64,000 bases of DNA from JBBIPA01 sp037443085 (GTDB lineage Bacteria > Chloroflexota > Dehalococcoidia > GIF9 > UBA5629): the NCBI GenBank assembly GCA_037443085.1, contig JBBIPA010000004.1, positions 1-64,000 on the forward strand, in the 5' to 3' direction. The number at the start of each line of letters is the position of its first letter. Within the stretch, counting starts at the first letter, position 1. Shown in pieces: positions 15,802 through 22,721 of this stretch. Under the pieces are notes generated by a model that was not told the origin of the DNA, did no database searches, and was given only the letters and a program-made list of their open reading frames with translations. A program made the position numbers and the translations under genes.

Positions 15802-16632
15802 TTACACATTTACCTTTCTTCGTCTTACAATCAGCCTGTCTGACGCTTTTCGACCGCGTGTTTTATGCCCCAGTGCTGGCTTGCCCTGTGGCGTCTTGGG
15901 CGACATACCACGAGGCGACCTTCCTTCACCACCGCCATGCGGGTGGTCACGCGGCGTCATAGCAGAACCGCGCACCTTGGGACGCCGCCCCAGCCATCTG
16001 GTCCGCCCAGCTTTGCCTGACTTCGTGCTCTGGTGATCTACATTGCCCAGTTGCCCTATTGTGGCTTGGCAATTAGATAAAAATCGCCGCATTTCTCCAG
16101 AGGGCAAGCGGACCAGCGCATACTTGCCTTCCAGACCGAGCAACTGCGCCGCAGTGCCGGCACTACGCACCAACTGGCCGCCTTTGCCCGGCTCGAACTC
16201 GATGTTATGAATCAATGTGCCCGCAGGAATAGCGCTCAGCGGCATGGTATTGCCAGGCCTGATCTCGGCATTGTTCCCAGTTTCAATCGTCTGCCCTAAA
16301 CTGAGTCCCAGTGGCGCCAGTATATAGCGCTTCTCCCCGTCAGCATAGTAAATCAGCGCTATCCGCGCCGAACGATTCGGGTCGTACTCTATCGCTGCCA
16401 CCTTACCGGGGACACCAACTTTATCTCTCTTAAAATCGATGATGCGGAGCATGCGCTTGGCACCACCACCACGATGACGCGTGGTAACCACACCCCGGCT
16501 ATTCCGCCCGGCTTTATGCTTAAGCGGTAAAACCAGAGACTTCTCCGGAGTAGTCTTTGTAATCTCCTCAAAAGTAGTACTCACCTTACCCCGCAAGGTC
16601 GGTGACGTTGGCAAATATGTCTTTAATGCCAA
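15802..16632 (-). CDS. rplB: 50S ribosomal protein L2 (uL2)
   Basis: A 276-residue L2 needed for subunit association and peptidyl-transferase structure. It has GRNSRGVVTTRHRGGGAKRMLR (about 43-64) and the conserved C-terminal loop GSAMTPRDHPHGGGEGRSPRG (about 222-242) with the histidine essential for activity in model ribosomes. It follows the small bS22-like gene by about 17 bases and precedes rpsS. Confidence 0.97.
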   Translation of the reverse strand: MALKTYLPTSPTLRGKVSTTFEEITKTTPEKSLVLPLKHKAGRNSRGVVTTRHRGGGAKRMLRIIDFKRDKVGVPGKVAAIEYDPNRSARIALIYYADGEKRYILAPLGLSLGQTIETGNNAEIRPGNTMPLSAIPAGTLIHNIEFEPGKGGQLVRSAGTAAQLLGLEGKYALVRLPSGEMRRFLSNCQATIGQLGNVDHQSTKSGKAGRTRWLGRRPKVRGSAMTPRDHPHGGGEGRSPRGMSPKTPQGKPALGHKTRGRKASDRLIVRRRKVNV

Positions 16633-16649
16633 AACTTATCTCCTCTTAC

Positions 16650-16745
16650 TTAGGGATGCCGTCTTTGCCATCGGTTCTTCTTGATAAGCTTCCGATGCTT
16701 ATGCTTGGCCATCTTCTTTTTTCGTTTCTTAATAACAGAACCCAA
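16650..16745 (-). CDS. bS22-like mini ribosomal protein (AURKAIP1/COX24, mS38 homologue), 31 aa
   Basis: Between rplW and rplB lies a 31-codon frame starting at TTG 16745 and ending with TAA at 16650, with an AGGGAG ribosome-binding site five bases upstream. The product reads GSVIKKRKKKMAKHKHRKL, then IKKNRWQRRHP: almost entirely basic. From memory it matches bS22, the small protein seen near the decoding centre of mycobacterial ribosomes (GSVIKKRRKRMSKKKHRKL and so on), and the AURKAIP1/COX24 domain of mitochondrial mS38. Its place inside the S10 operon strongly supports a ribosomal role. It is too short for default gene callers and uses a TTG start, so it is easily missed. Confidence 0.88.
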   Translation of the reverse strand: MGSVIKKRKKKMAKHKHRKLIKKNRWQRRHP

Positions 16746-16765
16746 TGCTGCTCCCTACTTTAAAT

Positions 16766-17050
16766 TTAAACTCCCTCGAAGAATTCTATCTTCTGCCCCG
16801 GCATGAGGGTAACTACCGCCTTTTTCCAGGACTGCGTCATCACCATGCGTCGGCCTACTCTTTTCTGCTTTCCATGCATGGCAACCACATTTACCTTGGT
16901 AACATTCACCTTGAACGCTGCCTCAACAGCATCTTTCACCTGACGCTTGGTAGCTTTATGTGCTACCTCAAAAGCGTATTTATGCCCTTCCTGGAGAAAC
17001 GTGCTCTTCTCCGTAATTATGGGGCGTCGCAATACTTCATACAGATGCAT
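16766..17050 (-). CDS. rplW: 50S ribosomal protein L23 (uL23)
   Basis: A 94-residue L23, which forms the chaperone and SRP docking site at the tunnel exit. MHLYEVLRRPIITEKST at the start and YAFEVAHKATKRQVKDAVEAAFKVNVTKVN in the core are diagnostic. The C-terminus GQKIEFFEGV is conserved. It follows rplD by about 18 bases, and the bS22-like mini-gene begins about 20 bases downstream of its stop. Confidence 0.97.
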   Translation of the reverse strand: MHLYEVLRRPIITEKSTFLQEGHKYAFEVAHKATKRQVKDAVEAAFKVNVTKVNVVAMHGKQKRVGRRMVMTQSWKKAVVTLMPGQKIEFFEGV

Positions 17051-17068
17051 TTATCTAAATCCTCACCG

Positions 17069-17722
17069 TTAGCTGCTCGCTGCCGCTTTCTTGACCTCAC
17101 TCTGCCCCCACAGTTCCTCTGCCTTCTGAACAGCAGTTTTGGTCATAATCAACGCCCGGGACGAAAGCACATCAGCTACATTAAGCAAATTCGCCGGCAG
17201 CATCTTGACACCAGCCAGATTCCGTACCGACTTAAAGGCATACTGCTCGACTCCGCCTGTAGCGATAAGAGCCGACGTATCAATACCCAGCGCCACCAGC
17301 ATATCCAGCATTGCCCTGGTATTCGGCTTATCCAGGTCGAACTCATCGATAACTTTTAACTCTCCGCTATTCGCTTTAGCAGAGAGAACGCATCTCAAAG
17401 CAAGTCGCCTCATCTTCTTGGGCATGGCCTGCCGATAGCTGCGCGGATGCGGGCCGAAGGCCACGCCACCACCTCTCAGTACCGGTGTTTTGGCGCTACC
17501 GCGACGGGCTCTACCGGTATGCTTCTGGTTGAACAGCTTCTTGGTACTTCTGATGACCTCGCCCCTGGTCTTGGTATCGGCAGTTCCCTGGCGGCCATTG
17601 GCCAACTGCATTACCAGCGCCTGATGAACCACTGACTCGTTAAAAGGCACAGCAAAAACAGAGTCATTCAACTCTATCTTGCTTACTTTCTGGCCTTTTT
17701 GATTATAAACGTCAACTTTCAC
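17069..17722 (-). CDS. rplD: 50S ribosomal protein L4 (uL4)
   Basis: The 217-residue L4 has the internal extended loop with GRARRGSAKTPVLRGGGVAFGPHPRSY (about 71-98) that lines the peptide tunnel, followed by KKMRRLALRCVLSAKA. In E. coli L4 is the autogenous regulator of the S10 operon; no regulatory leader equivalent was identified here because the transcript starts far upstream at rpsL. It is two bases downstream of rplC. The C-terminus is a short alanine/lysine tail. Confidence 0.97.
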   Translation of the reverse strand: MKVDVYNQKGQKVSKIELNDSVFAVPFNESVVHQALVMQLANGRQGTADTKTRGEVIRSTKKLFNQKHTGRARRGSAKTPVLRGGGVAFGPHPRSYRQAMPKKMRRLALRCVLSAKANSGELKVIDEFDLDKPNTRAMLDMLVALGIDTSALIATGGVEQYAFKSVRNLAGVKMLPANLLNVADVLSSRALIMTKTAVQKAEELWGQSEVKKAAASS

Positions 17723-17724
17723 TG

Positions 17725-18348
17725 CTATTTCTTACCTTTACTCGCCTTATTGATAAGCAGCAGCCCGTTCTTGGCACCGGGTACTGCCCCTTTCACCCAC
17801 AATACATGTCTTTCCAGATCAACCTCGACCACTTCAATATCACGCACCGTCACCCTGCTGTTTCCCATATGTCCCGCCATGCGCAACCCTTTGAACACCC
17901 TGCCCGGCGAGGTCGTGGAGCCAACGGCACCCGGCGCTCTCTGCCGGTCAGACTGGCCGTGCGTCTTGGGACCACCCTTGAAATGATAGCGCTTCACACC
18001 GCCTGCAAAACCTCTACCCTTCGATATGCCGGTAACATTCACCAAATCGCCTGACTTGAACATGTCAACATCGATTTTCTGTCCTGTCTTTACCGACTTG
18101 ACATCGTCAACCTTAAATTCGCGGAGATGCTTAAATAATCCCAGTTCCTTGAGATGCCCTTTCAGCGGAGCATTCAGTCTCTTGGCTGTCTCAAAAGCAA
18201 GCTGCACGGCATTATAGCCATCCTTCTCTGCCGATTTCACCTGAGTAACAAAGCAAGGGCCAGCCTCGATGGCAGTGACTGACACTTCCTTGCCGTCCTT
18301 ATACCAGTGAGTCATGCCTATTTTCTTGCCAAGTAAACCCTTAACCAT
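17725..18348 (-). CDS. rplC: 50S ribosomal protein L3 (uL3)
   Basis: A 207-residue L3 that reaches toward the peptidyl-transferase centre. GLLGKKIGMTH at the N-terminus, the FKVDDVKSVKTGQKIDVDMF region, the signature VTGISKGRGFAGGVKRYHFKGG near 108-129 and PGRVFKGLRMAGHMG near 146-161 are all present. It follows rpsJ by about 16 bases. Nothing atypical. Confidence 0.97.
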   Translation of the reverse strand: MVKGLLGKKIGMTHWYKDGKEVSVTAIEAGPCFVTQVKSAEKDGYNAVQLAFETAKRLNAPLKGHLKELGLFKHLREFKVDDVKSVKTGQKIDVDMFKSGDLVNVTGISKGRGFAGGVKRYHFKGGPKTHGQSDRQRAPGAVGSTTSPGRVFKGLRMAGHMGNSRVTVRDIEVVEVDLERHVLWVKGAVPGAKNGLLLINKASKGKK

Positions 18349-18364
18349 GGTACTTTCTACAATC

Positions 18365-18670
18365 CTATCTAATATCTATTTCCACCCCAGACGGTAGCTG
18401 GAGCTGTGTTAGCGCATCAATGGTCTTCGACGTGGGACCTAAAATATCAATCAGACGCTTATGCGTCCTGATCTCGAATTGCTCTCTCGAATCCTTATCG
18501 ATATGAGGAGAACGGATGACACAGAATTTTTCTATCCTGGTCGGCAGCGGCACCGGACCAGCGACCACTGCGCCGGTACGCTCGGCAGTTTCCACAATCT
18601 GAGCCACCGACTGGTCCACCAGGCGATGGTCATAACCTCTTACTTTAATTCGAATATTCTGTTTCGGCAT
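18365..18670 (-). CDS. rpsJ: 30S ribosomal protein S10 (uS10)
   Basis: A 101-residue S10, also the NusB partner (NusE) in antitermination. It carries KIRIKVRGYDHRLVD-like start (QNIRIKVRGYDHRLVDQS), GPVPLPTRIEKFCVIRSPHIDKDSREQFEIRTHKRLIDI (about 39-77, signature region) and ends SGVEIDIR. It follows fusA by a single base; tuf, often found here in bacteria, is absent. Confidence 0.97.
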   Translation of the reverse strand: MPKQNIRIKVRGYDHRLVDQSVAQIVETAERTGAVVAGPVPLPTRIEKFCVIRSPHIDKDSREQFEIRTHKRLIDILGPTSKTIDALTQLQLPSGVEIDIR

Positions 18671-18671
18671 G

Positions 18672-20813
18672 TTATCTTCCTTTAACTCGACCGCTAATCT
18701 GGTCCACTAAACTATCAGGCACCTCCTGATAGTGATGGAACTGCATAGAAGAGGTGGCCCTGCCCTGGCTAAGCGACCTGAGCGCCGTAGCATAGCCGAA
18801 GATATCAGCCAGTGGTACAAAAGAGCGGATGACACAGGTCTCCCCATGGGTCTCAATACCCTCGATATGCCCTCTCCTTGAATTTAAATCGCCGATAATA
18901 TCGCCCATGAACTGCGCTGGAGATACTATTTCCAGTTGCATGAACGGCTCCAGCAGCACCGGCCGACCTTTCCTCAATGCTTCCTTCACGGCGATGGAGC
19001 CTGCCATCTTGAAGGCTATCTCCGAGGAGTCAACCTCGTGATAGCTGCCATCATATAATGTCACCTTAATATCAACCACGGGATAGCCGGCGAGCACACC
19101 GCTATCCAACGCCTCCTTGGCTCCCTCCTCCACTGCCGGAATAAATTCTCGCGGGATAGCTCCGCCTTTAATCTGATTCACAAACTGAAAACCGCTGGCT
19201 TTATCACCAGGCTCAACCTTAAGCCAGACATGACCATACTGCCCCTTGCCGCCGGACTGGCGGACAAACCTGCCCTCAGATTCCACCTCCTCGGTGATGG
19301 TCTCTTTATAAGCCACCTGCGGCTTGCCTACGTTGACGCTGACATTAAATTCCCGCAATATGCGGTCTATTAATACTTCCAGGTGCAGTTCACCCATACC
19401 TGAGATGAGGGTTTGTCCGGTCTCTTCATCAGAACGGATTTTGAACGTGGGGTCCTCTTCCGAGAGCTTGTTCAGCACCTCGCCCAGTTTATCCTGGTCT
19501 GCTTTGCTCTTCGGCTCGATGGCCATGGAGATAACCGGCTGGGGGAAGCGGATAGCCTCAAGAATGATAGGCTCCGCCATATCGCACAGGGTGTCGCCGG
19601 TGAAAGTATCCTTTAACCCAACAGTGGCGGCGATAGTGCCGGTGTCAACTTCGTCTATCTCCTCGCGGCGATTGGCATGCATCAGCACCAGTCGGCCAAT
19701 TCGTTCTTTGCGTCCCTTGCTGGCATTAAATACCGGCATGGCTGTCCTGATTTTGCCCGAGTACACCCTGAAATAGACCAGCCTGCCCATAAAGGGGTCA
19801 GCCACAACTTTGAATGCCAGAGCAGAAAACGGTGCATCGTCATTGGCTTCACGAACGACCTTGTCTCCGGTCTTAGTATCAATACCGCTGATCGGAGGAA
19901 TATCGAGCGGAGAAGGTAAATAATCCACGACAGCATCCAGCAGAGGCTGAACGCCTTTGTTTCTCAAGGCAGTGCCGCAAAGAATGGGCACGATGCGATT
20001 GGTCAGCGTCAGCCGCCGTATGGCAGCTTTAAGTTCCGCTGCCGGGACTTCAGTATTCTCAAGATAGTGCAGCATAAGCTGGTCATCGTTCTCGGCCAGC
20101 TTCTCAATCAATAGTTGATGGTAGTGGGCTACCTCATCTTTATATTCAGCAGGCAATGGCGTTTCCGCGGGAGGTTCAGTGACATCTTCGGAAAAGACCC
20201 AGGCTTTCTGTTCCAGCAGGTCGATAACGCCCTCATAAAGGCTCTCCTTGCCCAGGGGCAACTGGATTACTAATGTTTTTGCCCTGAGGCGCTCCTCGAG
20301 CATGCTGACAGTACGGTGAAAGTCAGCCCCGACCCGGTCCATTTTGTTAATAAAACAGATACGGGGCACCTTGTATCTGTCCGCCTGCCGCCATACCGTC
20401 TCCGACTGTGCTTCCACACCTGCTACCGCATCCAGAATGACAATGCCGCCATCGAGAACCCTCAGGCTGCGCTCCACTTCAGCAGTGAAATCGACATGCC
20501 CCGGGGTATCGATGATGTTGATGCGGTGGTCTTTCCAGTGGCAGGTAGTTGCCGCAGCAGTGATGGTGATACCTCGCTCACGCTCCTGCTGCATCCAGTC
20601 CATGACAGTGGTGCCGTCATCGACATCGCCAACTTTATACGTGCGCCCGGTATAGTACAGTATCCGCTCAGTAGAGGTGGTCTTGCCCGCATCTATATGA
20701 GCGATGATTCCGATATTTCTTACTTTGTCTAAAGGAAAAGTCCTAGACATGGCGCCATTTCCCGAGCGTCCTGCCGTTTTCGGTTTCAGTTCTTTAGTCG
20801 TTGCCGTTACCAT
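18672..20813 (-). CDS. fusA: Elongation factor G
   Basis: EF-G drives translocation on the ribosome. All GTPase motifs are present: GIIAHIDAGKTTSTERI (P-loop), RGITITAAATTC (switch I end), DTPGHVDFTAEVERSL (G3) and NKMDRVGADF (G4), followed by domains II-V with TLISGMGELHLEVL and GYPVVDIKVTLYDGSYHEVDSSE. As listed (713 residues) it starts at ATG 20813, three bases after the rpsG stop; an in-frame ATG at 20750 (MSRTFPLDKVRNIGIIAH) gives 692 residues, the usual size, and may be the true start. No tuf follows. Confidence 0.95.
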   Translation of the reverse strand: MVTATTKELKPKTAGRSGNGAMSRTFPLDKVRNIGIIAHIDAGKTTSTERILYYTGRTYKVGDVDDGTTVMDWMQQERERGITITAAATTCHWKDHRINIIDTPGHVDFTAEVERSLRVLDGGIVILDAVAGVEAQSETVWRQADRYKVPRICFINKMDRVGADFHRTVSMLEERLRAKTLVIQLPLGKESLYEGVIDLLEQKAWVFSEDVTEPPAETPLPAEYKDEVAHYHQLLIEKLAENDDQLMLHYLENTEVPAAELKAAIRRLTLTNRIVPILCGTALRNKGVQPLLDAVVDYLPSPLDIPPISGIDTKTGDKVVREANDDAPFSALAFKVVADPFMGRLVYFRVYSGKIRTAMPVFNASKGRKERIGRLVLMHANRREEIDEVDTGTIAATVGLKDTFTGDTLCDMAEPIILEAIRFPQPVISMAIEPKSKADQDKLGEVLNKLSEEDPTFKIRSDEETGQTLISGMGELHLEVLIDRILREFNVSVNVGKPQVAYKETITEEVESEGRFVRQSGGKGQYGHVWLKVEPGDKASGFQFVNQIKGGAIPREFIPAVEEGAKEALDSGVLAGYPVVDIKVTLYDGSYHEVDSSEIAFKMAGSIAVKEALRKGRPVLLEPFMQLEIVSPAQFMGDIIGDLNSRRGHIEGIETHGETCVIRSFVPLADIFGYATALRSLSQGRATSSMQFHHYQEVPDSLVDQISGRVKGR

Positions 20814-20816
20814 CTG

Positions 20817-21287
20817 TTACCATCTGTAATGAGCAAAAGCCTTGTTTGCTTCAGCCATCTTATGAGTATCTTGTCGCTTCTTAACGGTGTTCCCCTCGCC
20901 CTTGGCCGCATCCATAAGCTCACTCGCCAGCTTTTCCGCCATGGTCCGGCCGGAACGGTCTCTGGCAAAGCCAACCAGCCATTTAATGGCCATAAACTGA
21001 CCACGTTCCGGTTTCACTTCTACGGGCACCTGGTAGGTGGCGCCACCCACACGCCGCGCCTTAATCTGAAGCAGCGGTGTGGCATTCTTTAACGCCTGGT
21101 CCAGCACCTCCATAGGGTCGGATTTTGTCCGCTCGCCTACCACGTCCAGAGCATCATACATAATCCGCTCTGCAGTAGCCTTCTTGCCGTCCTGCATCAA
21201 TTTCTTAATTAACCGGGACAGGACATAGCTACCATACTTAGGGTCAGGGGGCATAGGTCTCTTAATTGCACTAGCGCGTCGTGGCAT
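20817..21287 (-). CDS. rpsG: 30S ribosomal protein S7 (uS7)
   Basis: The 156-residue S7 begins MPRRASAIKRPMPPDPKYGS with the signature around residues 14-45, and has GGATYQVPVEVKPERGQFMAIKWLV-type residues at about 81-105. The C-terminus KAFAHYRW is conserved and contacts the E site. It follows rpsL by nine bases. Its end and the fusA start share a short tandem repeat (CAGATGGTAA twice). Confidence 0.97.
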   Translation of the reverse strand: MPRRASAIKRPMPPDPKYGSYVLSRLIKKLMQDGKKATAERIMYDALDVVGERTKSDPMEVLDQALKNATPLLQIKARRVGGATYQVPVEVKPERGQFMAIKWLVGFARDRSGRTMAEKLASELMDAAKGEGNTVKKRQDTHKMAEANKAFAHYRW

Positions 21288-21296
21288 CGAATCTCC

Positions 21297-21734
21297 TTAA
21301 GCAGTTGCTGCGGTAGCAGTGCCCTTGCCCTTTTTGGCACCGTATTTGCTTCGACCCTGCTGGCGATTCTCCACCCCAGCAGCATCCAGTGCGCCGCGAA
21401 TGATGTGATAGCGGACTCCAGGCAGGTCTTTCACCCTGCCGCCGCGGATGAGGACTACCGAGTGTTCCTGTAAATTGTGTCCTTCTCCGGGGATATAGGC
21501 GGTAACTTCGATGCCATTGGACAATCTCACCCTGGCAATCTTGCGCAGAGCCGAGTTTGGCTTCTTCGGAGTCATAGTTTTCACCTGAACACATACCCCG
21601 CGCTTTTGCGGTGAACCTGCGCCGCGCTTTACCTTGTTCTTCAGGGCATTGTAGGCAAAGTGCAGCGCCGGGGCTTTGGTCTTCCGGGAAGCCTTCTTGC
21701 GACCCTTTCTTACCAGTTGATTAACCGTTGGCAT
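21297..21734 (-). CDS. rpsL: 30S ribosomal protein S12 (uS12)
   Basis: First gene of the superoperon. The 145-residue S12 has PTVNQLVRKGRKKASRKTKAPAL at the N-terminus, the decoding loop TPKKPNSALRKIARVRLSNG (about 54-73; Lys at the streptomycin-sensitive position) and PGEGHNLQEHSVVLIRGGRVKDLPGVRYH (about 83-111). The C-terminus GRSKYGAKK is followed by a short lysine/alanine-rich tail. The gene is preceded by a 170-base leader and a strong promoter. rpoB and rpoC are not upstream. Confidence 0.97.
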   Translation of the reverse strand: MPTVNQLVRKGRKKASRKTKAPALHFAYNALKNKVKRGAGSPQKRGVCVQVKTMTPKKPNSALRKIARVRLSNGIEVTAYIPGEGHNLQEHSVVLIRGGRVKDLPGVRYHIIRGALDAAGVENRQQGRSKYGAKKGKGTATAATA

Positions 21735-22063
21735 ACGTTATTCCCTATTCCTTTTTCTCACCTGAAATACCGCCGTCCTACAATAGAAAAGCCACCTAGT
21801 TGTCTGCCGGTCTACTTTTTCTGCTCGAATCAGTAGCCCGACTCAACCAGCCGGCTTAATCGTTTTTTTCTAAGCCTATTACTATGGCTAGTAGACGACG
21901 AATAAATAATATAACACAATGGCAAATTGCCTGTCAATAGCTACTCTCATATTCACAGGCAGGGCACTTCGCTTTTAACCTGAACTCTGGCATCTTTCAC
22001 CTTTCTTGACTTATACCGTAGAATTTTAACCCGATAACATTGTCGAACTCAACGAGCCCCCCC
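21735..22063. other. Divergent intergenic region between rpsL and rubrerythrin
   Basis: No gene is visible. The left part (21735-21907) is the probable 5' leader of the ribosomal transcript; it contains several short inverted segments, such as paired GCCGGC/GTCGGG-type stretches, that could fold, but no recognised regulatory leader. The middle holds the minus-strand promoter at 21908-21937. The right part leads into the rubrerythrin promoter. Confidence 0.5.
21908..21937 (-). promoter_or_regulatory. Sigma70-type promoter of the ribosomal superoperon
   Basis: On the minus strand TTGACA (21937-21932) is followed after 17 bases by TTATAT (21914-21909), or after 18 by TATATT. The near-consensus hexamers and position about 170 bases upstream of rpsL, with no closer candidate, make this the likely main promoter of the whole str-S10-spc-alpha transcript. 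Confidence 0.75.
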
Positions 22064-22092
22064 TTGACAAATGGGGAACCGGGCAGTAATAT
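22064..22092 (+). promoter_or_regulatory. Sigma70-type promoter of rubrerythrin
   Basis: TTGACA at 22064-22069 and TAATAT at 22087-22092 are separated by exactly 17 bases. The predicted start site, near 22099, falls inside the Fur-type palindrome immediately downstream. Confidence 0.8.
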
Positions 22093-22093
22093 T

Positions 22094-22112
22094 GATAATA
22101 ATTATCATTATT
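22094..22112 (+). promoter_or_regulatory. Fur/PerR-family operator overlapping the rubrerythrin start site
   Basis: GATAATAATTATCATTATT matches the 19-base Fur consensus GATAATGATAATCATTATC at 16 positions. It directly follows the -10 element and would block initiation when occupied. PerR and Fur boxes are similar, and rubrerythrin is an oxidative-stress protein, so a PerR-type sensor is equally plausible. Confidence 0.7.
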
Positions 22113-22185
22113 GAAATGATGCCAGCAAGATGTAGCCCGCTCTACATTGATATAATAAAGAATAACTAAAGAGGAGGAGGAAACC

Positions 22186-22683
22186 ATGTCAAAGTCAGAG
22201 CAATATCTCCAGGAAGCCTTCGCCGGTGAATCTCAGGCAAACCGCAAGTACCTTGCCTTTGCCGCCGCCGCCGATAAAGAGGGCTTCCCCCAGGCAGCCA
22301 AACTGTTCCGCGCCGCCGCCGAGGCGGAAACCATCCACGCCCATAACCATCTCAGGGTGCTTAAGGGGATAAAGAGCACCAAAGAAAATCTTCAGGAAGC
22401 GGTCAATGGCGAGAGCCATGAGTTTAAAAAGATGTATCCCGAGATGATTGCCGCCGCCAAAGCCGAGGACAACAAAGACGCCGAGAGAACATTTAATTAC
22501 GCCAACGAGGTAGAGAAAGGACATGCTGACCTGTACCAGAAGCTGCTGAACAGCCTGGGCGCCAGCAAGGAGGTCTATCCCTACTACGTCTGCCCCGTCT
22601 GCGGCTATACCTCAGAGAAAGAGCCTCCCGTCAACTGTCCCATCTGCGGCACCGCCGGCAAGATGTTCAAAAAGATAGACTGA
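22186..22683 (+). CDS. rbr: Rubrerythrin
   Basis: Rubrerythrin reduces hydrogen peroxide in anaerobes with electrons from rubredoxin-type donors. The 165-residue protein has a ferritin-like four-helix domain with diiron ligands in E15 (AGESQANRKY), E48-x-x-H51, E75 (NGESHEFKKMYP) and E110-x-x-H113. The C-terminal rubredoxin domain has cysteines at 136/139 and 151/154 (CPVCGY ... CPICG). An AGGAGGAGG ribosome-binding site precedes the ATG. It has its own promoter and Fur-type operator, so it should respond to iron or peroxide. Cytoplasmic. Confidence 0.95.
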   Translation: MSKSEQYLQEAFAGESQANRKYLAFAAAADKEGFPQAAKLFRAAAEAETIHAHNHLRVLKGIKSTKENLQEAVNGESHEFKKMYPEMIAAAKAEDNKDAERTFNYANEVEKGHADLYQKLLNSLGASKEVYPYYVCPVCGYTSEKEPPVNCPICGTAGKMFKKID

Positions 22684-22721
22684 CAATTAAAAGGTAAATG
22701 TGCGGTCACCTGTGGGCAGGC

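Noticed and set aside
21735..21907. L4 or S12-type autoregulatory leader of the ribosomal operon
   Set aside because: There are short inverted segments but no fold I can match to a known regulatory leader, so it is not listed as a regulatory RNA.
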